From assembly GCA_902786515.1 (NCBI GenBank), contig CADADA010000010.1, positions 62,001-126,000 of the forward strand: a stretch of DNA of 64,000 nt, written 5' to 3'. The notes beneath the pieces were generated by a model that was not told the DNA's origin, searched no databases, and saw nothing but the letters and a program-made list of their open reading frames with translations. Below are positions 1-8,440 of this stretch, in pieces; within the stretch, counting starts at the first letter, position 1; the number at the start of each line of letters is the position of its first letter. The DNA is from an uncultured Lachnospiraceae bacterium (GTDB lineage: Bacteria > Bacillota > Clostridia > Lachnospirales > Lachnospiraceae). The translations under genes and the position numbers were made by a program.

Positions 1-1
1 A

Positions 2-457
2 AATTATAATGCTTTTCTGCATTGTTTACGACAACATGATATAGATGGCATGAACGAATATATGAATGAAGTGGCGATTAGAGTGTTTAGTTTTTTTGAT
101 GTTGCAAATAATGATAACACAATGCAAAAAACTGAGAATTTTTATCATGGATTTGTACTTGGACTATTAGTGGAATTGCGAAAAGAGTATGAAGTAATCT
201 CTAATAGAGAAAGCGGGCTTGGACGCTATGATGTAATGCTTGTTCCGAGAGATTTGAAAAAAGATGCATTTGTCTTTGAGTTTAAAGTATTTCGCCCAAG
301 CAAAGAAAAAACACTTGAAGATACTGTAAGGGCTGCACTACAGCAGATTCAAGATAAGAAATATGTTGTAGCCCTTTTAGAAAAGGGCATACCGAAAGAA
401 AATATTTATTGTTATGGTTTTGCGTTTGAGGGCAAGAAAGTATTGATTGGGGAGTAA
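2..457 (+). CDS. AAA-ATPase/PD-(D/E)XK nuclease-like protein, C-terminal part (5' cut by window edge)
   Basis: The frame is open to the left edge of the window, so the first ATG at 50 is probably internal and only the last 151 residues are visible. They match the C-terminal nuclease-like domain of the large family of AAA-ATPase-like proteins (DUF1703 type) common in gut Firmicutes and Bacteroidetes. The core Asp lies in GRYDVML and the E-x-K pair in FVFEFKV, followed by the typical helix with ALQQI and a final GKKVLI strand. Whole proteins of this family are usually 500 to 600 residues with an N-terminal P-loop domain, which would lie outside the window. Their biological role is not established. 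The gene converges with the cyclase gene on the other strand, with only 15 bases between. Confidence 0.75.
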   Translation, partial: NYNAFLHCLRQHDIDGMNEYMNEVAIRVFSFFDVANNDNTMQKTENFYHGFVLGLLVELRKEYEVISNRESGLGRYDVMLVPRDLKKDAFVFEFKVFRPSKEKTLEDTVRAALQQIQDKKYVVALLEKGIPKENIYCYGFAFEGKKVLIGE

Positions 458-472
458 AATTTACGTTTAACG

Positions 473-3256
473 TTACTTTTTTGTAAACCTGAATATTTTA
501 CCGGCATCATTTACCGGCAAATTAACCATATAATTAAGATACATTTCCACCACCTCGTCTGCATTGCCGCTGTCGATGATACTTTTAAGCATACGGATTC
601 CCTCATCTTTGCGGCCGAGATGGAAGAGACGAATAGCTTCTCTGAAGTTACCCCTGTTTTTTAGGCGTGAAAGTCTTGCAGTTTCAGGCAGACACTCTAA
701 AACTTCATATATAGCTTTCACTTCGTTGACTCCTGCAACCTGCACAATTCCCATATACCTGAGTGCGAGGTCATCAGGAGACGACATACGGTCAATCGTA
801 TCCTTAGAAACCAGCATGGCTGTATGATATTGCTTGGTTAGAGATTCAAGTCTTGAACTTAAATTTACCGTGTCGGAGATAACAGTGCCTGAAAGTCGCT
901 CATTTTCACCAACGATACCGATTCTTGCCATACCGGTATGAACTCCGATACCGATATTTATATCGCTAATATTAAGAGATTTTGCGGTTTCGGGATTCAG
1001 AACGATTTCCCTGTAAAGTTCAATTCCGCACATAACCGCATCATCAGGTATTTCAAATAAAGCCATAACCGCATCACCGATATATTTATCCACAAATCCA
1101 TTGTATTTGCGGACAATAGGTCCGGCAATTCCGTAGATTATATTTACAAATTCAAAATTTTCCTTAGCAGTCATGATCTCAGAATTAATCGAGAATGAAC
1201 GGATATCGCAGAAAAGTACAGTCAGTTCTTTACTTTCAGCATCTCCCAGCTTCAAATCAGTAATCTTTTCTTTCCCGAGGAGTTCGCGGAATTTTTCAGG
1301 AACAAATTTATAATAAAACTTTTCAGTTCTGTCTTTTTCGTTGAACAGTTCTTCCATATTTTGTGCCATCATATTAACCTGTGAGCAGATTTGTCCAAGC
1401 TCGTCATTGGATTTGTAATCTGCCCTTGCTGAAAAATCACCGCCTGCAATGCGTGATACAATACCCGTCGTATTTTTGATTGTTGTCGAAATACGGATGG
1501 TAAGAAGAACAATAATGGTAATAATGGCCACTGACTGAAAAATTACGGACTTTAATATACGGTCAAAAATCTCTTCACGTTGATGACGAAATACAATATT
1601 ATCAGTTTTTACCTTCAGATAGGCGTTCACATTACCGTTTTTATCATATATTTTGCCTATGGCATAAAGACCGTCATAATTGCTGTCTGATAAAAAGTAA
1701 TTACTTGTATTTTGAATGATTGAAATACGTCCCGAAAATGATTCCTCGGGTGTTATTTCAGTCAGTGTACTTCCGGGAATGTATGTATTATCAGAACCGG
1801 CGATAATAGAGGCAGTTGAATCTGTCTGGCGTTTTATAATATAACAAGTGTAGAGTTCGCTCCATTTACTTTGATTGTTGGAGCTTATCCTGTCAAGATT
1901 TTTTTTAAGTAAATGGTACACTTGATTAGTATCAGTGCCGAGTGTCTTCATGTTTGAAAAATCAAAGTCATCAAATGTCATTGCTCCCAATTCGCATACG
2001 GCAGACAATTCAAGATTGATTTCTTCAATTCTTTGTTTTTCAGATAAATCAAAAATTCTGAAAAATATAATGACAGATAAAATAGCAAGAATTGGGACAG
2101 CAAAGCAAAGCTGTTTAAATAACAGCCCTTTTTTTCGTATGATGATGTTTATGATAAGACCGATGATTCCCAAAATCAAAAAAATCAGACATATCAGTAC
2201 GAAATAAATGCTCAAAATATTTGCAGCCGGCATCTTGAATGTGACGTCTAATTCATGGAAAGTACCGTCGGTATCAATGAATAATTTATTGCTTGTCATG
2301 ACTATAAGTTGATTGTTGTAGGTTTCCAATTGTACAATATTTCCGTCATGCTCAGGCAATGGATATTTTTTTAAACCCCCATTTTCCAACCGGCAGACAG
2401 TGTCATTTTGACAGCCTGTTATGGCATAGGTTATATCACCACACTGGATAATCTGCCCGGGAAGGTCAAAATTCTCATAATCAGTGAATGGTTTGCTGCA
2501 CTGGAAAACAGGCTCACTGAGAGGCTGGTTAAACATGGTCTTATAGCAGCTTCCGTCACTTTTTACAAGAAAGAAAAATCCGTCAGATACATATACTGAA
2601 CCGACGAAGGTTCCGTTTTCGTCAGTTTCATAGGGGTCGCTGATGGAGAGATTACCGGTTGTGGTATCTAATTCATATAATCTTGTGACTTCATCGTCAA
2701 CGTAGGCAAAGTGAAGGACGCCTTCATAATAATTTATATTGCTCATGCGCGGAGCACGTACGTGTGCGGCGTTATCATAATTAATGGTGTAGACAGTGTC
2801 TATATATGTAAGCTCTGAAGAGAGCTTCAAAATCTTTTCACTTTTAAGTCGCGTAAAATCATCAGTCCACACAGAAACGGAGTAATAAATATTGCCGTCA
2901 TCGCTGAGTGCAATATCATTTCCCTGAAAATCTTCGTCCAAATCTTTGGTCTTCAACATATGGTCCAGATCGATTTCTTTTACATATTCTGTTTTTCCGG
3001 TATTAAGATTCATGAGTTTAAAAAATTTAAGGTCATAGCTCTGGTCACAGATAAGGAGCCTGCCGTTCTGGTTCGCTGAGACATGAGTCAGAGAATGAGC
3101 ACTATATTCACGGATTATATTAAAACTCTCATCAATCATAATGACGGGATCAAGCAAAGTGAGGAAAACCAGGGAAGACACTATCATGAGCAAATACCAT
3201 CTCGCTTTTCCAAATATTTTATATATAATTAGTTTAAAATTTGTTTTATTCTTCAT
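473..3256 (-). CDS. membrane class III adenylate/guanylate cyclase with large sensor region
   Basis: A 927-residue membrane protein that probably makes cAMP from ATP. An N-terminal anchor (about 19-36) is followed by a roughly 300-residue external region with repeated beta-propeller-like strands, two membrane segments (about 345-372 and 380-402), a second external domain of about 160 residues, a further membrane segment near 567-587, HAMP, and a class III cyclase domain (about 675-860). Both metal-binding Asp are present, D684 in LFCDIRSFS and D728 in YIGDAVMAL. The substrate-specifying Lys is K724. The transition-state residues are N798 and R802 in TVNLSSR, and a Thr sits at the second base-recognition position as in many bacterial adenylate cyclases. 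All catalytic residues are intact, so an active enzyme is likely. The ligand of the sensor region is unknown. Confidence 0.88.
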   Translation of the reverse strand: MKNKTNFKLIIYKIFGKARWYLLMIVSSLVFLTLLDPVIMIDESFNIIREYSAHSLTHVSANQNGRLLICDQSYDLKFFKLMNLNTGKTEYVKEIDLDHMLKTKDLDEDFQGNDIALSDDGNIYYSVSVWTDDFTRLKSEKILKLSSELTYIDTVYTINYDNAAHVRAPRMSNINYYEGVLHFAYVDDEVTRLYELDTTTGNLSISDPYETDENGTFVGSVYVSDGFFFLVKSDGSCYKTMFNQPLSEPVFQCSKPFTDYENFDLPGQIIQCGDITYAITGCQNDTVCRLENGGLKKYPLPEHDGNIVQLETYNNQLIVMTSNKLFIDTDGTFHELDVTFKMPAANILSIYFVLICLIFLILGIIGLIINIIIRKKGLLFKQLCFAVPILAILSVIIFFRIFDLSEKQRIEEINLELSAVCELGAMTFDDFDFSNMKTLGTDTNQVYHLLKKNLDRISSNNQSKWSELYTCYIIKRQTDSTASIIAGSDNTYIPGSTLTEITPEESFSGRISIIQNTSNYFLSDSNYDGLYAIGKIYDKNGNVNAYLKVKTDNIVFRHQREEIFDRILKSVIFQSVAIITIIVLLTIRISTTIKNTTGIVSRIAGGDFSARADYKSNDELGQICSQVNMMAQNMEELFNEKDRTEKFYYKFVPEKFRELLGKEKITDLKLGDAESKELTVLFCDIRSFSINSEIMTAKENFEFVNIIYGIAGPIVRKYNGFVDKYIGDAVMALFEIPDDAVMCGIELYREIVLNPETAKSLNISDINIGIGVHTGMARIGIVGENERLSGTVISDTVNLSSRLESLTKQYHTAMLVSKDTIDRMSSPDDLALRYMGIVQVAGVNEVKAIYEVLECLPETARLSRLKNRGNFREAIRLFHLGRKDEGIRMLKSIIDSGNADEVVEMYLNYMVNLPVNDAGKIFRFTKK

Positions 3257-3288
3257 ATCCCAAAATTCCTCCGCAACAGTATATATTA

Positions 3289-3317
3289 ATTTAATATTGA
3301 TTTATGACGTTTGTCAA
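3289..3317 (-). promoter_or_regulatory. sigma-A-type promoter for the cyclase gene
   Basis: Read on the minus strand there is TTGACA, 17 bases, then TTAAAT. This lies about 30-60 bases upstream of the cyclase start. An inverted repeat TTTGTC/GACAAA (3310-3315 and 3325-3330) overlaps the -35 box and could be an operator. Confidence 0.5.
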
Positions 3318-3345
3318 GTTATGAGACAAAATCGTTAAAACGAGG

Positions 3346-3374
3346 TTGAAAAAATATTGATTAAACGATATGAT
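3346..3374 (+). promoter_or_regulatory. sigma-A-type promoter for tcdA
   Basis: TTGAAA, 17 bases, TATGAT, ending 37 bases before the tcdA start. It diverges from the cyclase promoter in the same intergenic region. Confidence 0.55.
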
Positions 3375-3411
3375 ATCAGAGTAAGTATTTGTAGGAAGGG
3401 ATAGTTTTTTT

Positions 3412-4125
3412 ATGCAGACACAATTCTCAAGAACCCGGTTGCTGCTGGGCGAAGAAGCAATGGAAAAATTAAAAAAATCAAGGGTAGCCGTATTTGGTAT
3501 AGGCGGAGTGGGCGGTTATGTTTGTGAAGCACTTGTAAGAAGCGGTGTTGGAGCGTTTGATCTGACAGACAGTGATACGGTATCACTTACAAATCTTAAT
3601 CGTCAAATTATTGCAACGCACAGTACCATAGGCAAACCCAAAGTGGATATAATGAAGGAGAGAATGCTTGATATCAATCCGGATGTTATTGTAAATGTGA
3701 AAAAATGCTTTTTCCTTCCTGAAAACGCATCTGAATTTCAGTTTGAAGAATATGATTATGTCGTAGATGCAGTGGATACGGTTACGGCAAAGATAGAGCT
3801 TATCATGAAATGTAACGAGATGAATATTCCTGTTATAAGCAGTATGGGTGCGGGAAATAAACTTGATGCAAGTGCATTTAAGGTTGCTGATATATATAAG
3901 ACAAAGGTATGTCCTCTTGCAAAGGTTATGAGACGTGAGCTGAAAAAAAGGGGGATACAAAAGCTTAAGGTTGTGTATTCGGAAGAAGAACCTATAAAAC
4001 CGTCAGGTGAAAATTCTGAAGAATGTCCTCCGGGAAGAAGAGCAGTACCCGGGAGCGTGGCATTTGTCCCGTCGGTTGCAGGGCTGATTATAGCAGGAGA
4101 AGTGATAAAAGATTTGATGGGCTAG
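3412..4125 (+). CDS. tcdA: tRNA threonylcarbamoyladenosine dehydratase (TcdA/CsdL, ThiF/E1 family)
   Basis: This protein converts t6A at position 37 of ANN-decoding tRNAs into its cyclic form using ATP. The 237-residue sequence has the E1-like Rossmann nucleotide-binding motif GIGGVGGY near residues 30-37, then the family signature D-x-D-x-V-x-x-x-N-L-N-R-Q, and TVTAKIELI with the SSMGAGNKLD segment typical of TcdA. It is slightly shorter than the E. coli protein (about 268). The start ATG has the GGAAGGGA ribosome site upstream. It is followed after 9 bases by a small zinc-ribbon protein and then the flavodiiron gene, probably one transcript. Confidence 0.92.
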   Translation: MQTQFSRTRLLLGEEAMEKLKKSRVAVFGIGGVGGYVCEALVRSGVGAFDLTDSDTVSLTNLNRQIIATHSTIGKPKVDIMKERMLDINPDVIVNVKKCFFLPENASEFQFEEYDYVVDAVDTVTAKIELIMKCNEMNIPVISSMGAGNKLDASAFKVADIYKTKVCPLAKVMRRELKKRGIQKLKVVYSEEEPIKPSGENSEECPPGRRAVPGSVAFVPSVAGLIIAGEVIKDLMG

Positions 4126-4134
4126 GAGGTCAAT

Positions 4135-4659
4135 ATGTATAGTAATCAGAAAAAATTAATAGCAGCTTTAGCTATAACAAAGGTGAAAATCTGGATATGG
4201 GGAGCCTTGACTATTATGGTTTTTATGGCCATTATACAGACTTTTATAGATGGTACATATAAGAAAAATTTTGTTTCGTTTATGGTTTTTGCCATCTTTT
4301 TCGGGGTATTCTGGTATCTGAATTTTAATAAGAAAAGCCGTCTTGATAAGGTTGAACGAATTGATAACATATTTAGAAATGATGATGATGGTGTAATGGA
4401 TTTAGAACAGCTTGCAAATGCCTTAAATTATGACAATAAGAAAATCGAAAAATGTGTAATGTATCTTATAAGTAAAAGATATCTTATAAATTGCAGATTT
4501 GATGATAATGACAGAAGAAAAATAATTTTCAGGGATGTAAATGTAAAAGAATCGTATGATTTGGCATCGGCAAACTGCCCTTCATGCGGAACATTAGTCC
4601 AAGCCAGACCAAATCATACGGTAAAATGTCCGGCATGTGGAAGAATGATAAAGTTATAA
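4135..4659 (+). CDS. small membrane protein with C-terminal zinc ribbon, function unknown
   Basis: A 174-residue protein that I cannot assign to a named family. Two membrane helices lie at about 19-38 and 45-63. They are followed by a charged, helix-rich section (about 70-140) that looks like a small winged-helix or PCI-like module (DLEQLANALNYDNKKIEKCV, then YLISKRYLI). The C-terminus is a zinc ribbon with Cys148, Cys151, Cys165 and Cys168. An AGGAGG ribosome site precedes the ATG. It sits between tcdA and the flavodiiron gene, with a gap of 9 bases on the left. The topology suggests a cytoplasmic regulatory tail attached to the membrane. Confidence 0.8.
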   Translation: MYSNQKKLIAALAITKVKIWIWGALTIMVFMAIIQTFIDGTYKKNFVSFMVFAIFFGVFWYLNFNKKSRLDKVERIDNIFRNDDDGVMDLEQLANALNYDNKKIEKCVMYLISKRYLINCRFDDNDRRKIIFRDVNVKESYDLASANCPSCGTLVQARPNHTVKCPACGRMIKL

Positions 4660-4681
4660 ATTGAAAGGATGGATTGTAAAA

Positions 4682-5839
4682 ATGGAAAAAATGATTACAA
4701 ATGACTTAGTTTACATAGGAGTAGACGATACAGATTTGGATTTATTTGAAAGTCAGTATATTGTGCCAAACGGAGTGTCTTATAATTCATACCTGATAAA
4801 GGATGAAAAGATTGCAATTATGGATACTGTAGATGAAAGAAAGACGGATGAATGGTTTGAAAAATTAAAAGATGCTCTGGGAGAGGGAGAGCCGGATTAT
4901 CTTATAATATCTCATATGGAGCCTGATCATGCAGGCAGCATTAAGAAGGTTTTTGACGCTTATCCAAATATGAAACTGGTGGGAAATGCAAAGACGTTCC
5001 AGTTCCTTTCACAGTTCTACACACTTGATGTTTCAGACAGAACCGTTACGGTGAAAGAGGGAGATGTATTAGAGCTCGGACAGCACAGTCTTAGATTCAT
5101 CATGGCACCGATGGTACACTGGCCGGAGGTAATGGTCGAGTATGATGAAAAAGATAAGATATTGTTTTCAGCTGACGGTTTTGGAAAATTTGGTGCGATT
5201 GATACGGATGAAGACTGGGCATGCGAGGCAAGGAGATATTATTTTAATATTGTGGGAAAATATGGCGCGCAGGTGCAGGCATTGCTTAAGAAGGCATCAA
5301 CTCTTGAAATCAAAACTATTTGCCCGCTTCATGGTCCTGTATTGAAAGAAAACCTTGAATACTACATAGATAAATATAACACATGGAGCAGTTATACGCC
5401 GGAAGATAAAGGGATTTTGGTGGCAAGCGCTTCCATCCATGGCAATACTAAGAAAGCGGCATTAAAATTAGTTGAGAAATTAGAAGCAGCAGGCGTGAAA
5501 GTTGCGTTTACTGATTTGACAAGAGATGACATGGCAGAAGCCATAGAGGACGCTTTCCGATATGACAGAATGGTGCTTGCCTGTGCAACCTATGACGGAG
5601 GATTATTCCCTTGTATGGAAACATTTCTGGCAGAATTAAAATCAAAAAATTACCAGAAGAGAAAAGTTGCATTTATCGAAAATGGAACATGGGCACCTAT
5701 GGCGGCGAAGCATATGAAAGCAGTATTTGAGACTATGAAAGATATTACATTAACAGAGTCTGTTGTTACCATACGTTCAACATTAAATGAGACTTCAGAG
5801 GCGCAGCTTGATGAGCTGGTAAAAGAAATTAAAGAATAA
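4682..5839 (+). CDS. fprA: A-type flavodiiron protein (oxygen/NO reductase)
   Basis: A cytoplasmic enzyme that reduces O2 to water or NO to N2O, protecting anaerobes. The 385 residues contain an N-terminal metallo-beta-lactamase-like diiron domain with the H-x-E-x-D-H ligand set (H78, E80, D82, H83 in SHMEPDHAGS), later ligands in MVHWPE, SADGFG and CPLHGP, and a C-terminal flavodoxin domain from about residue 243 (VASASIHGNTKKA binds the FMN phosphate). An upstream in-frame TTG at 4661 exists, but the GAAAGGA site at 4663-4669 places the start at the ATG at 4682. There is no fused rubredoxin, so a separate electron donor is needed. Confidence 0.93.
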   Translation: MEKMITNDLVYIGVDDTDLDLFESQYIVPNGVSYNSYLIKDEKIAIMDTVDERKTDEWFEKLKDALGEGEPDYLIISHMEPDHAGSIKKVFDAYPNMKLVGNAKTFQFLSQFYTLDVSDRTVTVKEGDVLELGQHSLRFIMAPMVHWPEVMVEYDEKDKILFSADGFGKFGAIDTDEDWACEARRYYFNIVGKYGAQVQALLKKASTLEIKTICPLHGPVLKENLEYYIDKYNTWSSYTPEDKGILVASASIHGNTKKAALKLVEKLEAAGVKVAFTDLTRDDMAEAIEDAFRYDRMVLACATYDGGLFPCMETFLAELKSKNYQKRKVAFIENGTWAPMAAKHMKAVFETMKDITLTESVVTIRSTLNETSEAQLDELVKEIKE

Positions 5840-5844
5840 TAAAT

Positions 5845-5886
5845 AAAAATCCACCGTCTGTTATGATACACAGCCGGTGGATTTTT
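5845..5886. terminator. bidirectional intrinsic terminator
   Basis: AAAAATCCACCG (5845-5856) pairs perfectly with CGGTGGATTTTT (5875-5886). The inner arms CTGT/ACAG also pair. A/T runs on both sides suit both the flavodiiron gene (+) and plsC (-), which converge here. Confidence 0.85.
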
Positions 5887-5913
5887 GATGTCTAATTTTA
5901 TAAAATGCCTTCA

Positions 5914-6639
5914 TTATTTTGAGTTTTCATCTATCATATTCTGTATCGCTTCTTGACTGATAGCCCCAAGCTTCTTTTTATGCTCTTTTGGCAATTCGTC
6001 AATATAAATAGGTTTGCCGAATTCTATTGTAACATCAGCACTTCTGATTTTTGGAAATTGCTTTTCTAAAATGGATGACGTATTTGTCATAGCTACGGGA
6101 ACAACAGGACAACCGCTTTTCTGGGCTATCTTAAAGCTTCCTTCCTTGAAGGCAGCCATTTCGCCTGTCTTAGAACGTGTTCCCTCAGGAAAAATAAATA
6201 TTGACCATCCTTCCTTTACAAGCTCGGCCCCTTTATTGATGGTTTGTAGTCCCTGCCGTACATCTTTCCTGTCAATAAAGAGACAATTCATATAATACAT
6301 CCATACATTGATAAAAGGCACTTTCTTTATCTCTTTTTTTGAAACATATCTGATAGATGTCGGAATAACAGCACCTGAAAGCACAATATCAAAGAAACTG
6401 TTGTGATTACCTACATACAAAACAGCACGGTCATCAGGGATATTTTCCAATCCCTTAACGGTATAACGTGTTCCTGACAAAAACAGAAAAAATTTGAACA
6501 GGTACCTTACGATAAAGCAAGCGATATTTGTTCTTGTTTTTTTACTAAACAATCCTACAATAATTTCAATAAGATAAGCAGGAATGCTAAGGATGAAAAA
6601 AATGAGTAAAGAAAATAATACTAAAAAAGTTCTAAACAT
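5914..6639 (-). CDS. plsC: 1-acyl-sn-glycerol-3-phosphate acyltransferase (PlsC family)
   Basis: This membrane-associated enzyme adds the second acyl chain to lysophosphatidic acid in phospholipid synthesis. The 241-residue protein starts with a hydrophobic helix (about 3-30). It has the acyltransferase HX4D motif in GNHNSFFDIV (about residue 79) and the glycerol-phosphate site FPEGTRSK (about 151). The VPVAMTNT block is also typical. The start has the ribosome site GGAGG 9 bases upstream. It is encoded 28 bases behind the MCP gene on the same strand and may share its transcript. Confidence 0.9.
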   Translation of the reverse strand: MFRTFLVLFSLLIFFILSIPAYLIEIIVGLFSKKTRTNIACFIVRYLFKFFLFLSGTRYTVKGLENIPDDRAVLYVGNHNSFFDIVLSGAVIPTSIRYVSKKEIKKVPFINVWMYYMNCLFIDRKDVRQGLQTINKGAELVKEGWSIFIFPEGTRSKTGEMAAFKEGSFKIAQKSGCPVVPVAMTNTSSILEKQFPKIRSADVTIEFGKPIYIDELPKEHKKKLGAISQEAIQNMIDENSK

Positions 6640-6667
6640 GTCGTGCCTCCGGGGGGATAAATTTTAT

Positions 6668-8200
6668 TTAATTAATATACGACTTCAGCGTATCAGCATC
6701 TTCATTAAGAGCATTTACAAGGGAATTGATATTTTCAACAATCTGCTGGTTCTGTTCGCTGCCCGCATATGTTGTACTTGCATGGGCAGTGACCTCCTCA
6801 GTAATTGCGGAAATGGTCTGAATACTGTTTACAATTTCCTCGTTTGCATTTGCGAGCTTTGTAACAATTACATCCATGCTTTCCGAATGCTTGTTAATCT
6901 CGTCTACACTTACCGAAATAAGTTTAAAGCTCTTTGCAGTTTCTACGGCACAGCTGCTTTCTTCCACGCCGGTTTTTAAAAGATTGCTGATTGTTTCTAC
7001 CATAACCTCAAGTTGTGAAGAAATCTCAAGAATCAGGCGGTTAATATCTTCTGTAGCAGTTGTAGTCTGACCGGCGAGATTAGAAATCTCTGAAGCAACA
7101 ACCGCAAAACCTTTACCTGCATCTCCGGCTCTGGCAGCTTCAATGCTGGCATTCAATGCAAGAAGTGAGGTCTGGTCAGCTACATTATTAATCAATTCTG
7201 TAATAGAATTCATCTGAGAAGTAGTATTCTGGAAAGTCTCAAGTGCCAATGCAACATCCTTGCCGGCGTGGTCAACCTGCTCTGTAAGTGAATCCATCTG
7301 TGTAATGAGTCTCTGACCTTCATAAACTGCATTGGCAGTAGTCTTCACATTATCATTGATTTCAAATGCGGCAGCCTGGACATCATTTACATAGTCCTGA
7401 ATATCTTTAGTCATAACAAGCTGATGTTGTACGGCTTCAGCAGACTCAGAGGTGCCGGTGCTTACCTCGTTCATACTTAACAATGTCTGGTCAACAGATT
7501 CTTTCAGCGATGTCATGGCAGATGAAATATCTGTGACAGTGGAAGTAACATCACCGGACACTGTAAGTATTTCATCTAATAGTTCTTTAGTCTTATTCTG
7601 TTCTATTGTAAGACGTGAAAGCCTTATATCCTGAAAACGTTGTGTAGCTCTTGCTACAAGAATAAGATATGCAGCAATAAATCCGAGAAGAAGCACACGC
7701 ATTGATAACGCTGTGATTCTTTCAGAACTTTCTACATGTCCGCCTGCAGCCTGAATCACAAAATAAATAATATTCTCAACAGCAACTCCGATACTTACAA
7801 GTGACGTGTATTTTACATCACTGTATAACGTAACAATAATCAGCATAGGAACAGCATACAAAAATACCATTTCAATCGTCGAAGTGAAAAGTATAAAAGT
7901 ATATGCCAGTGCAAAACCGGTTCCTATAACATGTTTGATAACTGCAGATTCCTTGTCCCTGCCGTAAAACAGCCAGCACAAAACGATTGGCATTACACTG
8001 AGAATAATTGTAACCAGACCAATCGGAAGTTTCACATTTTCCTTAAACGTAAGTGTAAGATAGGTAATGGCAATTAACCCGCAAACAGCCGTCAGACCGA
8101 TTGAACCAAGCAGGTTTGCCATAGATAACTCAGAAAGTGATGCGATACTTTCTAACTCTGAAGATGACATTTCGTCAATTTTTTTGCCTTTTAGTCCCAT
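6668..8200 (-). CDS. methyl-accepting chemotaxis protein
   Basis: A 510-residue chemoreceptor that passes signals to CheA/CheW. Residues about 25-185 form several closely spaced membrane helices with very short loops, and there is no large external ligand domain, so it may sense membrane or cytoplasmic cues. The remainder is the coiled-coil signalling domain, with the conserved hairpin tip near residues 343-380 ([18 protein letters not shown]). No HAMP is obvious. The ATG follows GGAAGGAAGGG. Its presence indicates a motile or chemotactic host. The next gene downstream is plsC. Confidence 0.92.
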   Translation of the reverse strand: MGLKGKKIDEMSSSELESIASLSELSMANLLGSIGLTAVCGLIAITYLTLTFKENVKLPIGLVTIILSVMPIVLCWLFYGRDKESAVIKHVIGTGFALAYTFILFTSTIEMVFLYAVPMLIIVTLYSDVKYTSLVSIGVAVENIIYFVIQAAGGHVESSERITALSMRVLLLGFIAAYLILVARATQRFQDIRLSRLTIEQNKTKELLDEILTVSGDVTSTVTDISSAMTSLKESVDQTLLSMNEVSTGTSESAEAVQHQLVMTKDIQDYVNDVQAAAFEINDNVKTTANAVYEGQRLITQMDSLTEQVDHAGKDVALALETFQNTTSQMNSITELINNVADQTSLLALNASIEAARAGDAGKGFAVVASEISNLAGQTTTATEDINRLILEISSQLEVMVETISNLLKTGVEESSCAVETAKSFKLISVSVDEINKHSESMDVIVTKLANANEEIVNSIQTISAITEEVTAHASTTYAGSEQNQQIVENINSLVNALNEDADTLKSYIN

Positions 8201-8246
8201 AAAAACCCTTCCTTCCGTAAAAATATAAAAACCCTATACGCATATA

Positions 8247-8275
8247 ATTATAACATTAATACTACCAAATGTCAT
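8247..8275 (-). promoter_or_regulatory. sigma-A-type promoter for the MCP gene
   Basis: On the minus strand ATGACA, 17 bases, perfect TATAAT. The spacing and -10 are near ideal. No sigma-D-like motif was seen here, although many chemotaxis genes use it. Confidence 0.65.
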
Positions 8276-8348
8276 TAAAAAACTGGGTAGTAATGCCTTA
8301 TTTATTGTATTATGATTAGAACATTATAAGAAAATATTGCAAATCAAA

Positions 8349-8440
8349 ATCATCTGTGATACTCTACACATGAGCGGTATTCGGAAGAAACTGCATCAGA
8401 TGATAGTGCGTGCCGCACCGGCAATAAAGGAGGTGCTGCC
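8349..8440 (+). promoter_or_regulatory. structured 5' leader of the pantothenate/CoA operon, possible riboswitch-like element
   Basis: An outer stem ATCATCTG (8349-8356) with CAGATGAT (8397-8404) encloses two small stem-loops (CTC/GAG, and CGGT/ACTG), giving a possible three-way junction. It is followed by a GC-rich stretch in which several pairings exclude each other: GTGCG/CGCAC (8406-8418), TGCCG/CGGCA (8411-8423), and GCACC/GGTGC (8415-8419 with 8432-8436). The last would partly hide the AAAGGAGG ribosome site of the first gene. A conserved pan RNA motif upstream of pantothenate genes is known in Firmicutes. I cannot tell by eye whether this is that motif. Confidence 0.45.

Noticed and set aside
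8201..8440. A known riboswitch class (TPP, cobalamin, T-box) before the pan operon
   Set aside because: None of the conserved cores of these classes could be matched; only an unnamed structured leader is supported.
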